Source of the DNA: JAGVSR01 sp964589785
Lineage (GTDB): Bacteria > Pseudomonadota > Alphaproteobacteria > Rhizobiales > Hyphomicrobiaceae
Reading direction: 5' to 3'
NCBI GenBank assembly: GCA_964589785.1
Contig: CAZPUQ010000005.1
Span: 1 to 64,000 of the forward strand
Length of the DNA stretch: 64,000 nt
The position numbers and the translations under genes were made by a program. Below the pieces are notes generated by a model. The model saw only the letters and a list, made by a program, of their open reading frames with translations. It did not search any database and had not been told where the DNA came from. Every line of letters begins with the position of its first letter. Positions within the stretch are counted from its first letter, which is position 1. Shown here piece by piece: positions 25,044 to 33,480 of the stretch.

Positions 25044-26573
25044 TTAGGCCACGAAGCTCTTGGCGAACTTGTCGAGGAAGGCGACCAGCTTCTTCTCGGT
25101 CTCGCCCGAGAGGGCCTTCTCCGCCTCGATGGAGGCAAGAATTGACTTCTCGTCGCGCAGCGCGCCGAGGAGCGCCTGCTCGAACTTGCCGACGTCGTTG
25201 ACCGCCAGGTAGTCGAGATAGCCGCGCGTACCGGAGAAGATCACCGCCACCTGCTCTTCCATCTTCAACGGCGAGAACTGCGGCTGCTTCAAGAGCTCGG
25301 TGAGGCGGGCCCCGCGGGCAAGAAGCTTCTGCGTGGCGGCATCGAGGTCGGAGCCGAACTGCGCGAACGCGGCCATCTCGCGATACTGAGCGAGTTCGCC
25401 CTTGATCTTGCCGGCCACCTGCTTCATCGCCTTCGTCTGGGCCGAGGAGCCGACGCGCGACACGGACAGGCCGACGTTCACGGCCGGACGGATGCCCTGG
25501 TAGAACAGGTCCGTCTCGAGGAAGATCTGGCCGTCGGTGATCGAGATGACATTCGTCGGAATGTAGGCTGACACGTCGTTGGCCTGCGTCTCGATGACGG
25601 GCAGCGCGGTGAGCGAGCCCTTGCCGGCGGAATCGCCCATCTTGGCGGCGCGCTCGAGCAGGCGGGAGTGGAGATAAAACACGTCGCCCGGATAGGCCTC
25701 GCGTCCCGGAGGACGGCGCAGCAGAAGCGACATCTGGCGATAGGCGACGGCCTGCTTGGAGAGGTCGTCGTAGGCGATCACGGCGTGCATGCCGTTGTCG
25801 CGGAAGTACTCGCCCATGGTGCAGCCGGTGAACGGCGCCAGATACTGCATCGGCGCCGGGTCGGAGGCGGTGGCGGCGACGATGATCGAATAGGGCAGCG
25901 CGCCCCGCTCTTCCAAAATCTTGACGAACTGAGCCACCGTCGAGCGCTTCTGGCCGATGGCGACGTAGACGCAGTAGAGCTTGGCGCTCTCGTCGTTGCC
26001 GGCGTTGATCGGCTTCTGGTTGAGGAAGGTGTCGAGGATGACGGCGGTCTTGCCGGTCTGGCGGTCTCCGATGATGAGCTCGCGCTGGCCGCGGCCGATC
26101 GGGATCAGCGCATCGACCGCCTTGAGGCCGGTCGCCATCGGCTCGTGCACGGACTTGCGCGGCAGGATGCCCGGCGCCTTCACGTCGACGCGCATGCGGG
26201 TGTCCGACTTGATCGGGCCCTTGCCGTCGATGGGGTTGCCGAGGCCGTCGACGACGCGGCCGAGCAGGCCCTTGCCCACCGGCACGTCGACGATGGCGCC
26301 GGTGCGCTTGACGGTGTCGCCTTCCTTGATGCCGCGGTCGTCGCCGAAGATCACGACGCCGACGTTGTCGGCTTCCAGGTTCAGCGCCATGCCGCGCAGG
26401 CCGCCCGGGAACTCGACCATCTCACCGGCCTGCACGTTGTCAAGGCCGTAGACGCGGGCGATGCCGTCGCCGACCGACAGCACCTGGCCGATCTCGGAGA
26501 CCTGGGCCTCCTTGCCGAAATTCTTGATCTGATCCTTGAGGATCGACGTGATCTCTGCGGCCCGGATTTCCAT
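25044..26573 (-). CDS. atpA: ATP synthase F1, alpha subunit
   Basis: This 509-residue non-catalytic nucleotide-binding subunit has the P-loop GDRQTGKTA and a catalytic arginine in VGLSVSRVGSSAQ. It starts MEIRAAEITSILKDQIKNF, a typical alphaproteobacterial N-terminus. It lies 133 bases after atpH; that spacer carries a long GC-rich inverted repeat. The F0 genes (atpB, atpE, atpF) are not in this window, in line with the separate F0 and F1 operons of alphaproteobacteria. Confidence 0.99.
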   Translation of the reverse strand: MEIRAAEITSILKDQIKNFGKEAQVSEIGQVLSVGDGIARVYGLDNVQAGEMVEFPGGLRGMALNLEADNVGVVIFGDDRGIKEGDTVKRTGAIVDVPVGKGLLGRVVDGLGNPIDGKGPIKSDTRMRVDVKAPGILPRKSVHEPMATGLKAVDALIPIGRGQRELIIGDRQTGKTAVILDTFLNQKPINAGNDESAKLYCVYVAIGQKRSTVAQFVKILEERGALPYSIIVAATASDPAPMQYLAPFTGCTMGEYFRDNGMHAVIAYDDLSKQAVAYRQMSLLLRRPPGREAYPGDVFYLHSRLLERAAKMGDSAGKGSLTALPVIETQANDVSAYIPTNVISITDGQIFLETDLFYQGIRPAVNVGLSVSRVGSSAQTKAMKQVAGKIKGELAQYREMAAFAQFGSDLDAATQKLLARGARLTELLKQPQFSPLKMEEQVAVIFSGTRGYLDYLAVNDVGKFEQALLGALRDEKSILASIEAEKALSGETEKKLVAFLDKFAKSFVA

Positions 26574-26658
26574 GTGCCTCGACCTCTTGCCTTCTCGGTT
26601 GTCCCTGATGCGGCCCGCTGCCTGATGCGCTCGGGTCCGCTTTCGATCCTCAAGTGAA

Positions 26659-26697
26659 GCGAAAGCCCGGCCTTGCTCCTCGCGCGCCGGGCTTTCG
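26659..26697 (-). repeat. Inverted repeat (hairpin) between atpH and atpA
   Basis: The arms CGAAAGCCCGGC and GCCGGGCTTTCG enclose a loop of about 15 bases in the 133-base atpH-atpA spacer. No T run follows on the transcribed (minus) strand, so it looks more like an RNA-processing or stabilising hairpin than a terminator. Confidence 0.6.
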
Positions 26698-26706
26698 AAA
26701 TCCGTG

Positions 26707-27312
26707 TCAGACGCCCTTCAAGCCCGTCTTCATCATGTCGAGCCTGGTCTTGAGAGAGGTGTCGATCATGCGGCTGCCGAGCTTGACGATGAGCCCGCCG
26801 AGGATCGACGGATCGACCTTTTCCACGAGCGTCACGTCCTTGCCGACCGACGCCTTGAGCGTCGACTTCAGTGCTGCCACGTGGGCCTCCGACAGGGGTG
26901 CTGCGGCCGTGACCTCCGCCATGACCTCTCCCCGCGCCCGCGCGGCCAAAGCGCGGAAGGCACGTACGACGTCGGTCGCGGCAAAGAGGCGGCGGTTCCT
27001 GGCAAGCAGCTTGAAGAAATTGACGGTCGTCGCACCGGCCCCGGCCTTGGCGAGCACCGTGGCGAGCGCCTTCCCCTGGTCGTGGGCATCGATGACGGGG
27101 CTGCGGATCATGCGCCGGAAATCCGCGCTCTCGTCGCAAAGGGCTTGAAACTTCGCGAGATCCCCTTCGACCTCGGCGACCTTGCCCTCATCCGTCGCCA
27201 GTTCGAACAGCGCGGAGGCATAACGGCCCGCCACACTCGCCATCAAGGGTTCGTCTGTTGCCACGTCGACCGCTCTCGTGCGCTGATAAGGGGTCCGCTC
27301 AGGCTCACGCAT
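26707..27312 (-). CDS. atpH: ATP synthase F1, delta subunit
   Basis: This subunit links the F1 head to the peripheral stalk. It is 201 residues from the ATG at 27312. The conserved core begins GVAGRYA-like at SVAGRYASALFELATDEG, contains FRRMIRSPVIDAHDQGKA, and ends DPSILGGLIVKLGSRMIDTS followed by LKTRLDMMKTGLKGV. An internal ATG at 27243 (178 residues) or a GTG at 27264 are alternative starts; the N-terminal stretch before SVAGRYA is weakly conserved. It is the first gene of the F1 operon, with a promoter candidate about 100 bases upstream. Confidence 0.94.
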   Translation of the reverse strand: MREPERTPYQRTRAVDVATDEPLMASVAGRYASALFELATDEGKVAEVEGDLAKFQALCDESADFRRMIRSPVIDAHDQGKALATVLAKAGAGATTVNFFKLLARNRRLFAATDVVRAFRALAARARGEVMAEVTAAAPLSEAHVAALKSTLKASVGKDVTLVEKVDPSILGGLIVKLGSRMIDTSLKTRLDMMKTGLKGV

Positions 27313-27405
27313 CGAGCCGAATCGTCCCTGATGCCAGTGGGGTATGATTGCAAAAGACGGGCGCGAATATCGTCCCCGCGCAGCCCTCTTTCGAAATGCG
27401 CGCTC

Positions 27406-27434
27406 CGTGTAACATGGGGCTTTACAGGCATCAA
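27406..27434 (-). promoter_or_regulatory. Putative promoter of the atp operon
   Basis: On the minus strand TTGATG (27434-27429) and TACACG (27411-27406) are 17 bases apart, in the 327-base space between priA and atpH (27313-27639). The rest of that space shows no gene and no clear priA terminator. Confidence 0.4.
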
Positions 27435-27639
27435 CCGCCGCCTTGGCGCACGAATGACGCACGGACGCCGCCTCGGCACGGCTCTGGCGAGCCGGCCTTG
27501 GGACCAGCTCTGAGCAACGCCCGGCCTTTATCGCGACACCCGCGGCGCAGACGGACGATCCGCGGATGTCGCGCTGCACGGAGCCTGCAATTACAACGGC
27601 CTACTGCCTCGGTCTTCACAACCGCAGCGAGCCGTGCCG

Positions 27640-29865
27640 TCACAGGAAGCTGTAGGGATCGATATCGACGGCAAGCCGCAGGTCGCCCTTCGGCTCCGGG
27701 ACCACCCCGAGCCATGCCCTGAGATAGGCCTGGATGTCCGCCTCGCGCGGCGCCTTCACGAGCAGCCGCCAGCGGTGCCGGCCGCGGACGACGAAGATCG
27801 GCGCCTCCGCCGGCCCGAGCACACTGATCCACTCCGAGGCCGGCGCACGCCGCGCCAGCTCGCGCGCGAAGCGCTCGGCCAGCTCCTTTTCGCGCGCCGA
27901 CACGACGAGGGCCGCCAGCCGTCCATAGGGGGGCAGCAGGCCGCGCTGGCGCACGTCGATCTCCCGCGCCAGGAACTCCTCGCGGTCGCCCGACAGGATG
28001 GCCTGCATGACGGGATGATCGGCCAGATGCGTCTGGATGAGGCCGCGCCCCTCCGCAAACGCCCGCCCCGCGCGGCCCGTCACCTGGTTGAGGAGCTGGA
28101 ACGTGCGCTCGCCCGCCCGCGGGTCGGCGCCAAGCGCGAGGCCGAGATCGCCGTCGACGACGCCGACGAGCGTGAGGTTGGGAAAGTGGTGGCCTTTCGC
28201 CACGATCTGCGTGCCGATGACGATGTCGGTCTCCCCGCTTTCGATGCGTTCGATGGCGGTGCGCATCTCGGTGAGACTCGGGATGAGATCGGAGGAGAGC
28301 AACGCGACCCGCGCCTCCGGAAAGCGCTCGCCCACCTCTTCCGCGACGCGCTCCACCCCCGGCCCGCAGGCCACGAGCGAATCGGGCTCGCCGCACTTCG
28401 GGCATTTCTCCGGCAGCGGCATCGCAAAGCCGCAGTGGTGGCAGTTGAGCCGCTGGCGGAAGCGATGCTCGACGAGCCACGCCGTGCATTGCGGGCACTC
28501 GAAGCGATGGCCGCACTTGCGGCACAAGGTCAGCGGCGCATAGCCGCGCCGGTTGAGAAAGAGCAGCGTTTGCTGGCCTTTCGCCATAGTCTCGGCGATA
28601 GCGGAGACAAGGCGCGGCGCCAGCCAGCGGCCTTTCTCGGGCTGCTCCCGGCGCAAATCGATGGCGGTGACTTCCGGCAGCTCCATGCCGGAATAGCGGC
28701 CGGGCAGCACGAGGTGACGGTAGCGTCCGCTGCGCGCATTGACGTGGCTCTCGATCGACGGCGTCGCGGAGGCGAGCACGACGGGAAACTTGCCGATGCT
28801 GCCGCGCACGACGCTCATGTCGCGCGCCTGGTAATGGACGCGGTCGTCCTGCTTGTAGCCGGCGTCGTGCTCCTCATCGACGACGATGAGGCCGAGATCG
28901 GCGAACGGCAGGAAGAGGGCGGAGCGGGCGCCGACGACGACGCGGGCCTCGCCGGTCGCCGCCGCACGCCAGATGCGGCCGCGCTCGGGCGCCGACAGGG
29001 CCGAGTGCCATTCCACGGGGGCGGCGCCGAAACGGCGCGTGAATCGGTCCATGAACTGGGCTGTGAGCGCGATCTCGGGGAGCATGATCAGCGCCTGGTG
29101 CCCCTGCTCCAGGGTCCGCGCAACGGCCTCGAAGTAGACTTCCGTCTTGCCCGATCCGGTGACGCCGTCGAGGAGCGAGACGGAGAAGTTCTGCGCATCG
29201 ACGGCCGACCGCAGGGCGTGGACCGCGCCGGCCTGCTCGGCGCCGAACTCGGTCGCGCGATGAGCCGGGTCGGGCAGCGGGCAGGCCTTCTGCGGGATTG
29301 CGACCTCGACGAGATTGCCCGACGCCACGAGCCCATCGACGACTCCGGTCGAGCACGCCGCGAGCTCCGCCAGTGCCGACTTGGACCGGATGAGGCCGTC
29401 GGCGGCGAGCTCGAGCGCCCGAGCCCGGGCCGGTGTCATCCGCGGCGGACGGGAGGCCCCCTCGACAGCCCGCACACCGGTCCTGAGCCGCGGCGGCTCG
29501 AAGGCGGCCGAGGCGCTCATCATCATGCGCAGGACCATGCCGAGCGGCGCGAGCGTGTATTTCGCCACCCATTCGGCAAAGCGCATCGAGGCGACCGGCA
29601 GCGGCGGCACGTCGAGCCGCTCGGCGACGGCCTTGAGCTTCCTGGAGTCGACGGCCTTGGCCTCGGCGTCGAGCGTCCGGTCCCAGACGACGCCGATCCG
29701 CACCTGCGGGCCGAACGGGACGAGCACAAAGGCGCCGGGCTCCAATTGAAGCCCCGCCGGCACGGCATAGTCGTAGGTCTGATTGAGCGCGACCGGCATC
29801 ACGACCGGCACGCGGCCTTCCGCCGCTCTGCCTCCGTTTGCCAAGCCGTCGAGCAGACTATCCAA
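27640..29865 (-). CDS. priA: Primosomal protein N' (replication restart helicase PriA)
   Basis: This 741-residue superfamily 2 helicase reloads DnaB at stalled forks. The N-terminal DNA-binding domain (PVALNQTYDYAVPAGLQLEP) is followed by Walker A GVTGSGKTEVY, a DEEH box in VVDEEHDAGYKQ, and the cysteine-rich zinc region (LCRKCGHRFECPQCTAWL, then LNCHHCGF and CPKCGEPDS). Helicase motifs V and VI lie around IGTQIVAKGHHFPN and TGRAGRA. It uses a TTG start with a GAGGAA ribosome site 7 bases upstream; an ATG 66 bases inside is possible. It is divergent from tal and upstream of the atp operon. Confidence 0.96.
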   Translation of the reverse strand: MDSLLDGLANGGRAAEGRVPVVMPVALNQTYDYAVPAGLQLEPGAFVLVPFGPQVRIGVVWDRTLDAEAKAVDSRKLKAVAERLDVPPLPVASMRFAEWVAKYTLAPLGMVLRMMMSASAAFEPPRLRTGVRAVEGASRPPRMTPARARALELAADGLIRSKSALAELAACSTGVVDGLVASGNLVEVAIPQKACPLPDPAHRATEFGAEQAGAVHALRSAVDAQNFSVSLLDGVTGSGKTEVYFEAVARTLEQGHQALIMLPEIALTAQFMDRFTRRFGAAPVEWHSALSAPERGRIWRAAATGEARVVVGARSALFLPFADLGLIVVDEEHDAGYKQDDRVHYQARDMSVVRGSIGKFPVVLASATPSIESHVNARSGRYRHLVLPGRYSGMELPEVTAIDLRREQPEKGRWLAPRLVSAIAETMAKGQQTLLFLNRRGYAPLTLCRKCGHRFECPQCTAWLVEHRFRQRLNCHHCGFAMPLPEKCPKCGEPDSLVACGPGVERVAEEVGERFPEARVALLSSDLIPSLTEMRTAIERIESGETDIVIGTQIVAKGHHFPNLTLVGVVDGDLGLALGADPRAGERTFQLLNQVTGRAGRAFAEGRGLIQTHLADHPVMQAILSGDREEFLAREIDVRQRGLLPPYGRLAALVVSAREKELAERFARELARRAPASEWISVLGPAEAPIFVVRGRHRWRLLVKAPREADIQAYLRAWLGVVPEPKGDLRLAVDIDPYSFL

Positions 29866-29985
29866 TACCGTTCCTCAGGGTTTAGAAGCTACGCCCACAC
29901 CGAGCCGGACGATCCCGACGATTCGGGCGTTCCGGGGTCGGAGAGCCCGAAAAGCGGGGCGACAGCGTTCGAGGAGCCGACCACG

Positions 29986-30642
29986 ATGAAGTTTTTCGTC
30001 GATACCGCCGATGTGGGCGAGATCAAGGACTTGGCCGCGACGGGACTGCTCGACGGCGTCACGACCAATCCCTCGCTCGTCGCCAAGAGCGGCCGCGACT
30101 TCAAAGCGACGGTCGCCGAGATCTGTGCGATCGTGCCGGGCCCCGTCTCGGCCGAAGTGGCCGCGACCGACTACGACGGCATGATGAAGGAAGCGAGGGT
30201 ACTCGCCAAGATCGCCAAGAACGTGACCATCAAGGTGCCCCTCACGCTCGACGGCCTGAAGGCCTGCAAGGCGCTCACGTCGGACGGCGTCATGGTCAAC
30301 GTCACGCTGTGCTTCTCGGCCAATCAGGCGCTCCTCGCCGCTAAGGCGGGCGCGACCTTCGTCTCGCCGTTCATCGGCCGGCTCGACGACATCGGGCTCA
30401 ACGGCATGGATGTCATCCGCGAGATCCGCACGATCTTCGACAACTACCAGGACCTCTCGACGGACATCCTCGCGGCGTCGATCCGCACGGTCAATCACGT
30501 CAAGGAGGCAGCCCTCATCGGCGCGGACGTGGCGACCGTGCCGCCGGCGATCCTGAAGGCGCTGGTGAAGCATCCGCTGACCGACGCGGGCCTGGCTGCC
30601 TTCACGGCCGACTGGAAGAAAACGGGGCAGTCGATCCTTTGA
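29986..30642 (+). CDS. tal: Transaldolase (TalC/MipB type)
   Basis: This 218-residue short transaldolase of the fructose-6-phosphate aldolase-like family moves dihydroxyacetone units in the pentose phosphate pathway. It starts MKFFVDTADVGEIKDL, has TTNPSLVAKSG, and the Schiff-base lysine in NVTIKVPLTLDG. ATG at 29986 with GAGGAG about 9 bases upstream is clear. A much longer open frame covering 27634-29985 is an antisense shadow of priA. It ends at a shared terminator with the convergent HU gene. Confidence 0.95.
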   Translation: MKFFVDTADVGEIKDLAATGLLDGVTTNPSLVAKSGRDFKATVAEICAIVPGPVSAEVAATDYDGMMKEARVLAKIAKNVTIKVPLTLDGLKACKALTSDGVMVNVTLCFSANQALLAAKAGATFVSPFIGRLDDIGLNGMDVIREIRTIFDNYQDLSTDILAASIRTVNHVKEAALIGADVATVPPAILKALVKHPLTDAGLAAFTADWKKTGQSIL

Positions 30643-30694
30643 GCGGCGGCTCCGCCCCGATCGCCGCGCTACACATGACAAGCAAAAAAGCAAG

Positions 30695-30722
30695 AAAAGG
30701 CCCGCTTTCGCGGGCCTTTTTT
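30695..30722. terminator. Bidirectional intrinsic terminator between tal and hup
   Basis: The stem AAGGCCCGC-TTTC-GCGGGCCTT has a T6 run on the right and an A-rich tract on the left. It ends transcription of tal (plus) and hup (minus). Confidence 0.92.
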
Positions 30723-30731
30723 GGTTTCGTC

Positions 30732-31034
30732 TCAGACGGCTTCCTTGAGCTCCTTGGCGGCGCGGAAGGCGACCTTCTTGGAGGCCTTGATCTTGATCGC
30801 CTCGCCCGTTGCCGGGTTGCGGCCCATGCGGGCGGGGCGCTTGCGGACCTGCAGAACGCCGAGGCCGCCGATGCGGATGCGGTCGCCCTTCTTGAGGTGC
30901 TTGGTGATCAGGGTGACGAGGTCCTCGAGCACGGCCGCGGCCTGCTTCTTCGGGATCTCGTGGTTCTCGGCGAGTGCCGCGCCGAGCTGGCGGAGCGTCA
31001 CAGTGTTCGGCTTTGCCGCAGCTGCTTTTGCCAT
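30732..31034 (-). CDS. hup: HU-family DNA-binding protein
   Basis: This 100-residue nucleoid protein has the HU/IHF fold: an N-terminal helical dimer part (TVTLRQLGAALAENHEIPKK), the beta region GDRIRIGGLGVLQVRKRPAR, and the DNA arm MGRNPATGEAIKIKASKK. A short alanine/lysine lead (MAKAAAAKPN) is typical of alphaproteobacterial members annotated as HU. ATG at 31034 is preferred over 31052 because AGGG lies just upstream. The 272-base gap upstream contains the terminator of the next gene and the likely hup promoter, which could not be pinned down. Confidence 0.95.
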   Translation of the reverse strand: MAKAAAAKPNTVTLRQLGAALAENHEIPKKQAAAVLEDLVTLITKHLKKGDRIRIGGLGVLQVRKRPARMGRNPATGEAIKIKASKKVAFRAAKELKEAV

Positions 31035-31254
31035 GTGTGGATTGTCCCTCAAGAGAATTCAGATGACGGTCGAACCATCCACGGCCGCTTTGGAAGGCGC
31101 CGCTCAAGACGCGACGTCACTCGCGTTAGAGCTGCCTCCGCACCTGTAGCCGCGCTTGCACAAGCAACGGCCAAATCTGCCGCCGTCGGGCTCGCCGCTG
31201 GCGCCAAAGTACTTGCGTCGCGGCCATTTGCAACGGGCAATCCGTCCCCGACAT

Positions 31255-31290
31255 GCAAAAAACCCCCGAAAATTGCGGGTTTCTGGCACG
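31255..31290 (-). terminator. Putative terminator of the old yellow enzyme gene
   Basis: On the minus strand AACCCG-CAATTTT-CGGGGGTT is followed by TTTT, starting 20 bases after the stop of the gene at 31307. The stem is short, but the T run is good. Confidence 0.6.
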
Positions 31291-31306
31291 CCCGCCACGT
31301 CGCCCG

Positions 31307-32359
31307 TCAGGCCAGGACGGGGTAGTCGGTATAGCCGGCGGGTCCCTGGGCGTAGAACGTCGCCGGATCGGGCGCGTTGAGATTGGCCAAAGCCGCGATT
31401 CGCCGGGGCAGGTCGGGATTGGCGATGAAGAGCTGGCCGAAGGCCACGGCGTCCGCTTCATCCGTGTCGAGAACCTCCTGTGCCGTCGCCGGCGTGAAGG
31501 CCTCGTTCGCGATGTAGACGCCCCCGAAAGCTCTTTTCAGCGCCGGGCCGATACGATTGGGCCCGAGCGATTCGCGCACGCACAGGAAGGCGAGGCCGCG
31601 TTGGCCGGCTTCGCGCGCCACGTAGGAGAAGGTGGCGAGCGGATCGCTGTCGCCCATGTCGTGCGCATCGCCGCGCGGGGCGAGATGCAGGCCGACGCGG
31701 CCCGCGCCCCAGACATCGATGGCGGCATCGACCGCTTCGAGCATCAGGCGCGCCCGGTTCTCGATCGGACCGCCATAGTCGTCGGTGCGCGTGTTCGTCT
31801 TGTCCTGCAGGAACTGGTCGAGCAGGTAGCCGTTGGCGCCATGCAGCTCCACGCCGTCGAAGCCGGCGCGTTTCGCGTTGAGAGCCCCGCGGCGGTAGGC
31901 GTCGACAATGCCGGGGATCTCCGCGCGCTCGAGCGCCCTCGGTGTCACGAAGCTCTTCTTCGGCCGCACGAGCGATACGGTTCCCGCCGGCCGGATTGCG
32001 CTCGGTGCCACGGGCAGCGCGCCATCGAGATAGATCGGATCCGACACGCGGCCGACGTGCCAGAGCTGCAGGAGCATGAGGCCGCCCGCGCGATGCACGC
32101 CCTCCGTAATCCGGGACCAGCCCGCCACCTGCTCGTCCGACCAGATGCCCGGCGTATCGGGGTAGCCGACGCCCATGGGATCGACCGAGGTGGCTTCCGA
32201 CAGGATCATGCCGGCCGACGCCCGCTGGACGTAGTAGTCGCGCATCAAGTCATTGGGAACGCGGCCCGCGCTTGACCGGCACCGCGTAAGCGGGGCCATC
32301 ACGACGCGATTGCGCAAGGAGAGATCGCCGATCCGGATGGGGTCAAGAAGCTTCGGCAT
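31307..32359 (-). CDS. nemA: Old yellow enzyme (alkene reductase, N-ethylmaleimide-reductase-like)
   Basis: This 350-residue FMN-dependent ene-reductase reduces activated C=C bonds with NAD(P)H. The barrel begins LLDPIRIGDLSLRNRVVMAPLTRCR. Diagnostic motifs are QLWHVGRVS, DGVELHGANGYLLDQFLQ, TNTRTDDYGG and the C-terminal phosphate-binding stretch AVAFGQLFIANPDLP. Physiological substrate is not inferable. It is divergent from xerC across a 172-base space and monocistronic by position. Confidence 0.92.
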   Translation of the reverse strand: MPKLLDPIRIGDLSLRNRVVMAPLTRCRSSAGRVPNDLMRDYYVQRASAGMILSEATSVDPMGVGYPDTPGIWSDEQVAGWSRITEGVHRAGGLMLLQLWHVGRVSDPIYLDGALPVAPSAIRPAGTVSLVRPKKSFVTPRALERAEIPGIVDAYRRGALNAKRAGFDGVELHGANGYLLDQFLQDKTNTRTDDYGGPIENRARLMLEAVDAAIDVWGAGRVGLHLAPRGDAHDMGDSDPLATFSYVAREAGQRGLAFLCVRESLGPNRIGPALKRAFGGVYIANEAFTPATAQEVLDTDEADAVAFGQLFIANPDLPRRIAALANLNAPDPATFYAQGPAGYTDYPVLA

Positions 32360-32427
32360 GTCGAGGCTGGTCCTTATGGCCGGAGTGCACGGATATGGGA
32401 GCAGATCGGGGCTGCCGCGAGTGCGGC

Positions 32428-32444
32428 ATTAACGCTTCGTTAAT
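32428..32444. promoter_or_regulatory. Palindrome between nemA and xerC, possible operator
   Basis: The perfect inverted repeat ATTAACG-CTT-CGTTAAT sits in the divergent space 69 bases before the nemA start and 88 bases before xerC. It is AT-rich against a GC-rich background. No regulator gene is adjacent, so its role as an operator is only a guess. Confidence 0.35.
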
Positions 32445-32531
32445 CAATCGGCCCGAGCCTGCGCAGAGACAGATTTGCCGCAGGCGGCACGCACGGCCGT
32501 GCGCGCTTAGCGCCAAAACCCTCAGGACGCG

Positions 32532-33473
32532 ATGCACGCAACCGCGCCAGAACTGGAGCTCGGCGCCGACCTCGACGCCTCGCTTGTGCGCTGGCTCGAC
32601 CATCTCGAGCACACCGATGGCCGGTCGGCGGCGACGCTCTCCGCTTACCGCCGCGACCTTGAGACCTTCTTCGCCTTTCTGCGCACGCATCTCGGACGGC
32701 CGCCCTGCCTCGGCGATCTCGACCGCCTCGATCTGAAGACCTTCCGCGGCTTCATGGCGGCGCGCCGCCGGCAGGGGCTTGCAAGCCGGTCGCTGTCGCG
32801 CACGATGTCGGCGCTCAGGACCTTCTTCCGCTGGCTCGATGCCGCCGCGCTGTCGGACAACCGCGCGATCCTGCGCGTCGCCATGCCGAAGCTGCCGCAT
32901 GCCGTGCCCAAGCCGCTCACCGTCGAGAAGGCTGCGGCCGTCGTCGATGCGGCCGGCGACGCCGAGGCGGACTGGATCGGCGCACGCGATACGGCCGTGC
33001 TGCTGCTGCTCTACGGATCGGGCCTGCGCATCTCGGAAGCCCTCGCTCTGGCCGTGAAGGACGCACCGTCTCCGGGGCGCGACGTGCTGCGCATCATTGG
33101 CAAGGGCGAGAAGGAGCGTCTGGTGCCGGTTCTCCCCGTCACCCAGAGCGCGATTGCGCGCTACCTCGCTCTCGTGCCGTTCTCGCTTGAGGCCGACGAG
33201 CCGATGTTTCGCGGTGCCAGGGGCGGGGCGCTCTCACCGCGGCTCATCCAGCTCGCGGTCGCGCGCCTGCGCGATGCGCTTGAACTGCCGCACACCGCCA
33301 CGCCGCACGCTCTGCGCCATTCGTTTGCAACGCATCTGCTGTCGGCGGGCGCCGACCTGCGGCAGATCCAGGAGCTCCTCGGCCACGCCTCGCTCTCGAC
33401 GACGCAGGTCTATACCGAGGTCGACCGCGCGCATCTGTTGCGCGTGTACGATGCCGCGCATCCCCGCGCGTAG
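32532..33473 (+). CDS. xerC: Tyrosine recombinase XerC
   Basis: This 313-residue site-specific recombinase acts with XerD to resolve chromosome dimers at dif. The N-terminal SAM-like core-binding domain (LVRWLDHLEHTDGRSAATLS) precedes the catalytic domain. The catalytic residues are visible: Arg in YGSGLRISEAL, Lys in GKGEKERLVP, HxxR in PHALRHSFATHLL, and the His/Tyr pair in GHASLSTTQVYTEV. Its place opposite lpd with a 7-base gap between stops, and its length, match chromosomal XerC of Hyphomicrobiales rather than an integrase. No attachment-like repeats are nearby. Confidence 0.92.
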   Translation: MHATAPELELGADLDASLVRWLDHLEHTDGRSAATLSAYRRDLETFFAFLRTHLGRPPCLGDLDRLDLKTFRGFMAARRRQGLASRSLSRTMSALRTFFRWLDAAALSDNRAILRVAMPKLPHAVPKPLTVEKAAAVVDAAGDAEADWIGARDTAVLLLLYGSGLRISEALALAVKDAPSPGRDVLRIIGKGEKERLVPVLPVTQSAIARYLALVPFSLEADEPMFRGARGGALSPRLIQLAVARLRDALELPHTATPHALRHSFATHLLSAGADLRQIQELLGHASLSTTQVYTEVDRAHLLRVYDAAHPRA

Positions 33474-33480
33474 CGTCGCC

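Noticed and set aside
27634..29985. About 780 residues of open reading frame on the plus strand upstream of tal
   Set aside because: It is exactly antisense to priA, is low in hydrophobic pattern and rich in Arg/Gly/Ala, and merges in frame with the true tal. Long antisense frames are expected in GC-rich DNA.
32532..33473. Phage or island integrase
   Set aside because: Length, motif content and TCA-gene neighbours fit chromosomal XerC, and no attachment repeats, tRNA or phage genes are next to it.
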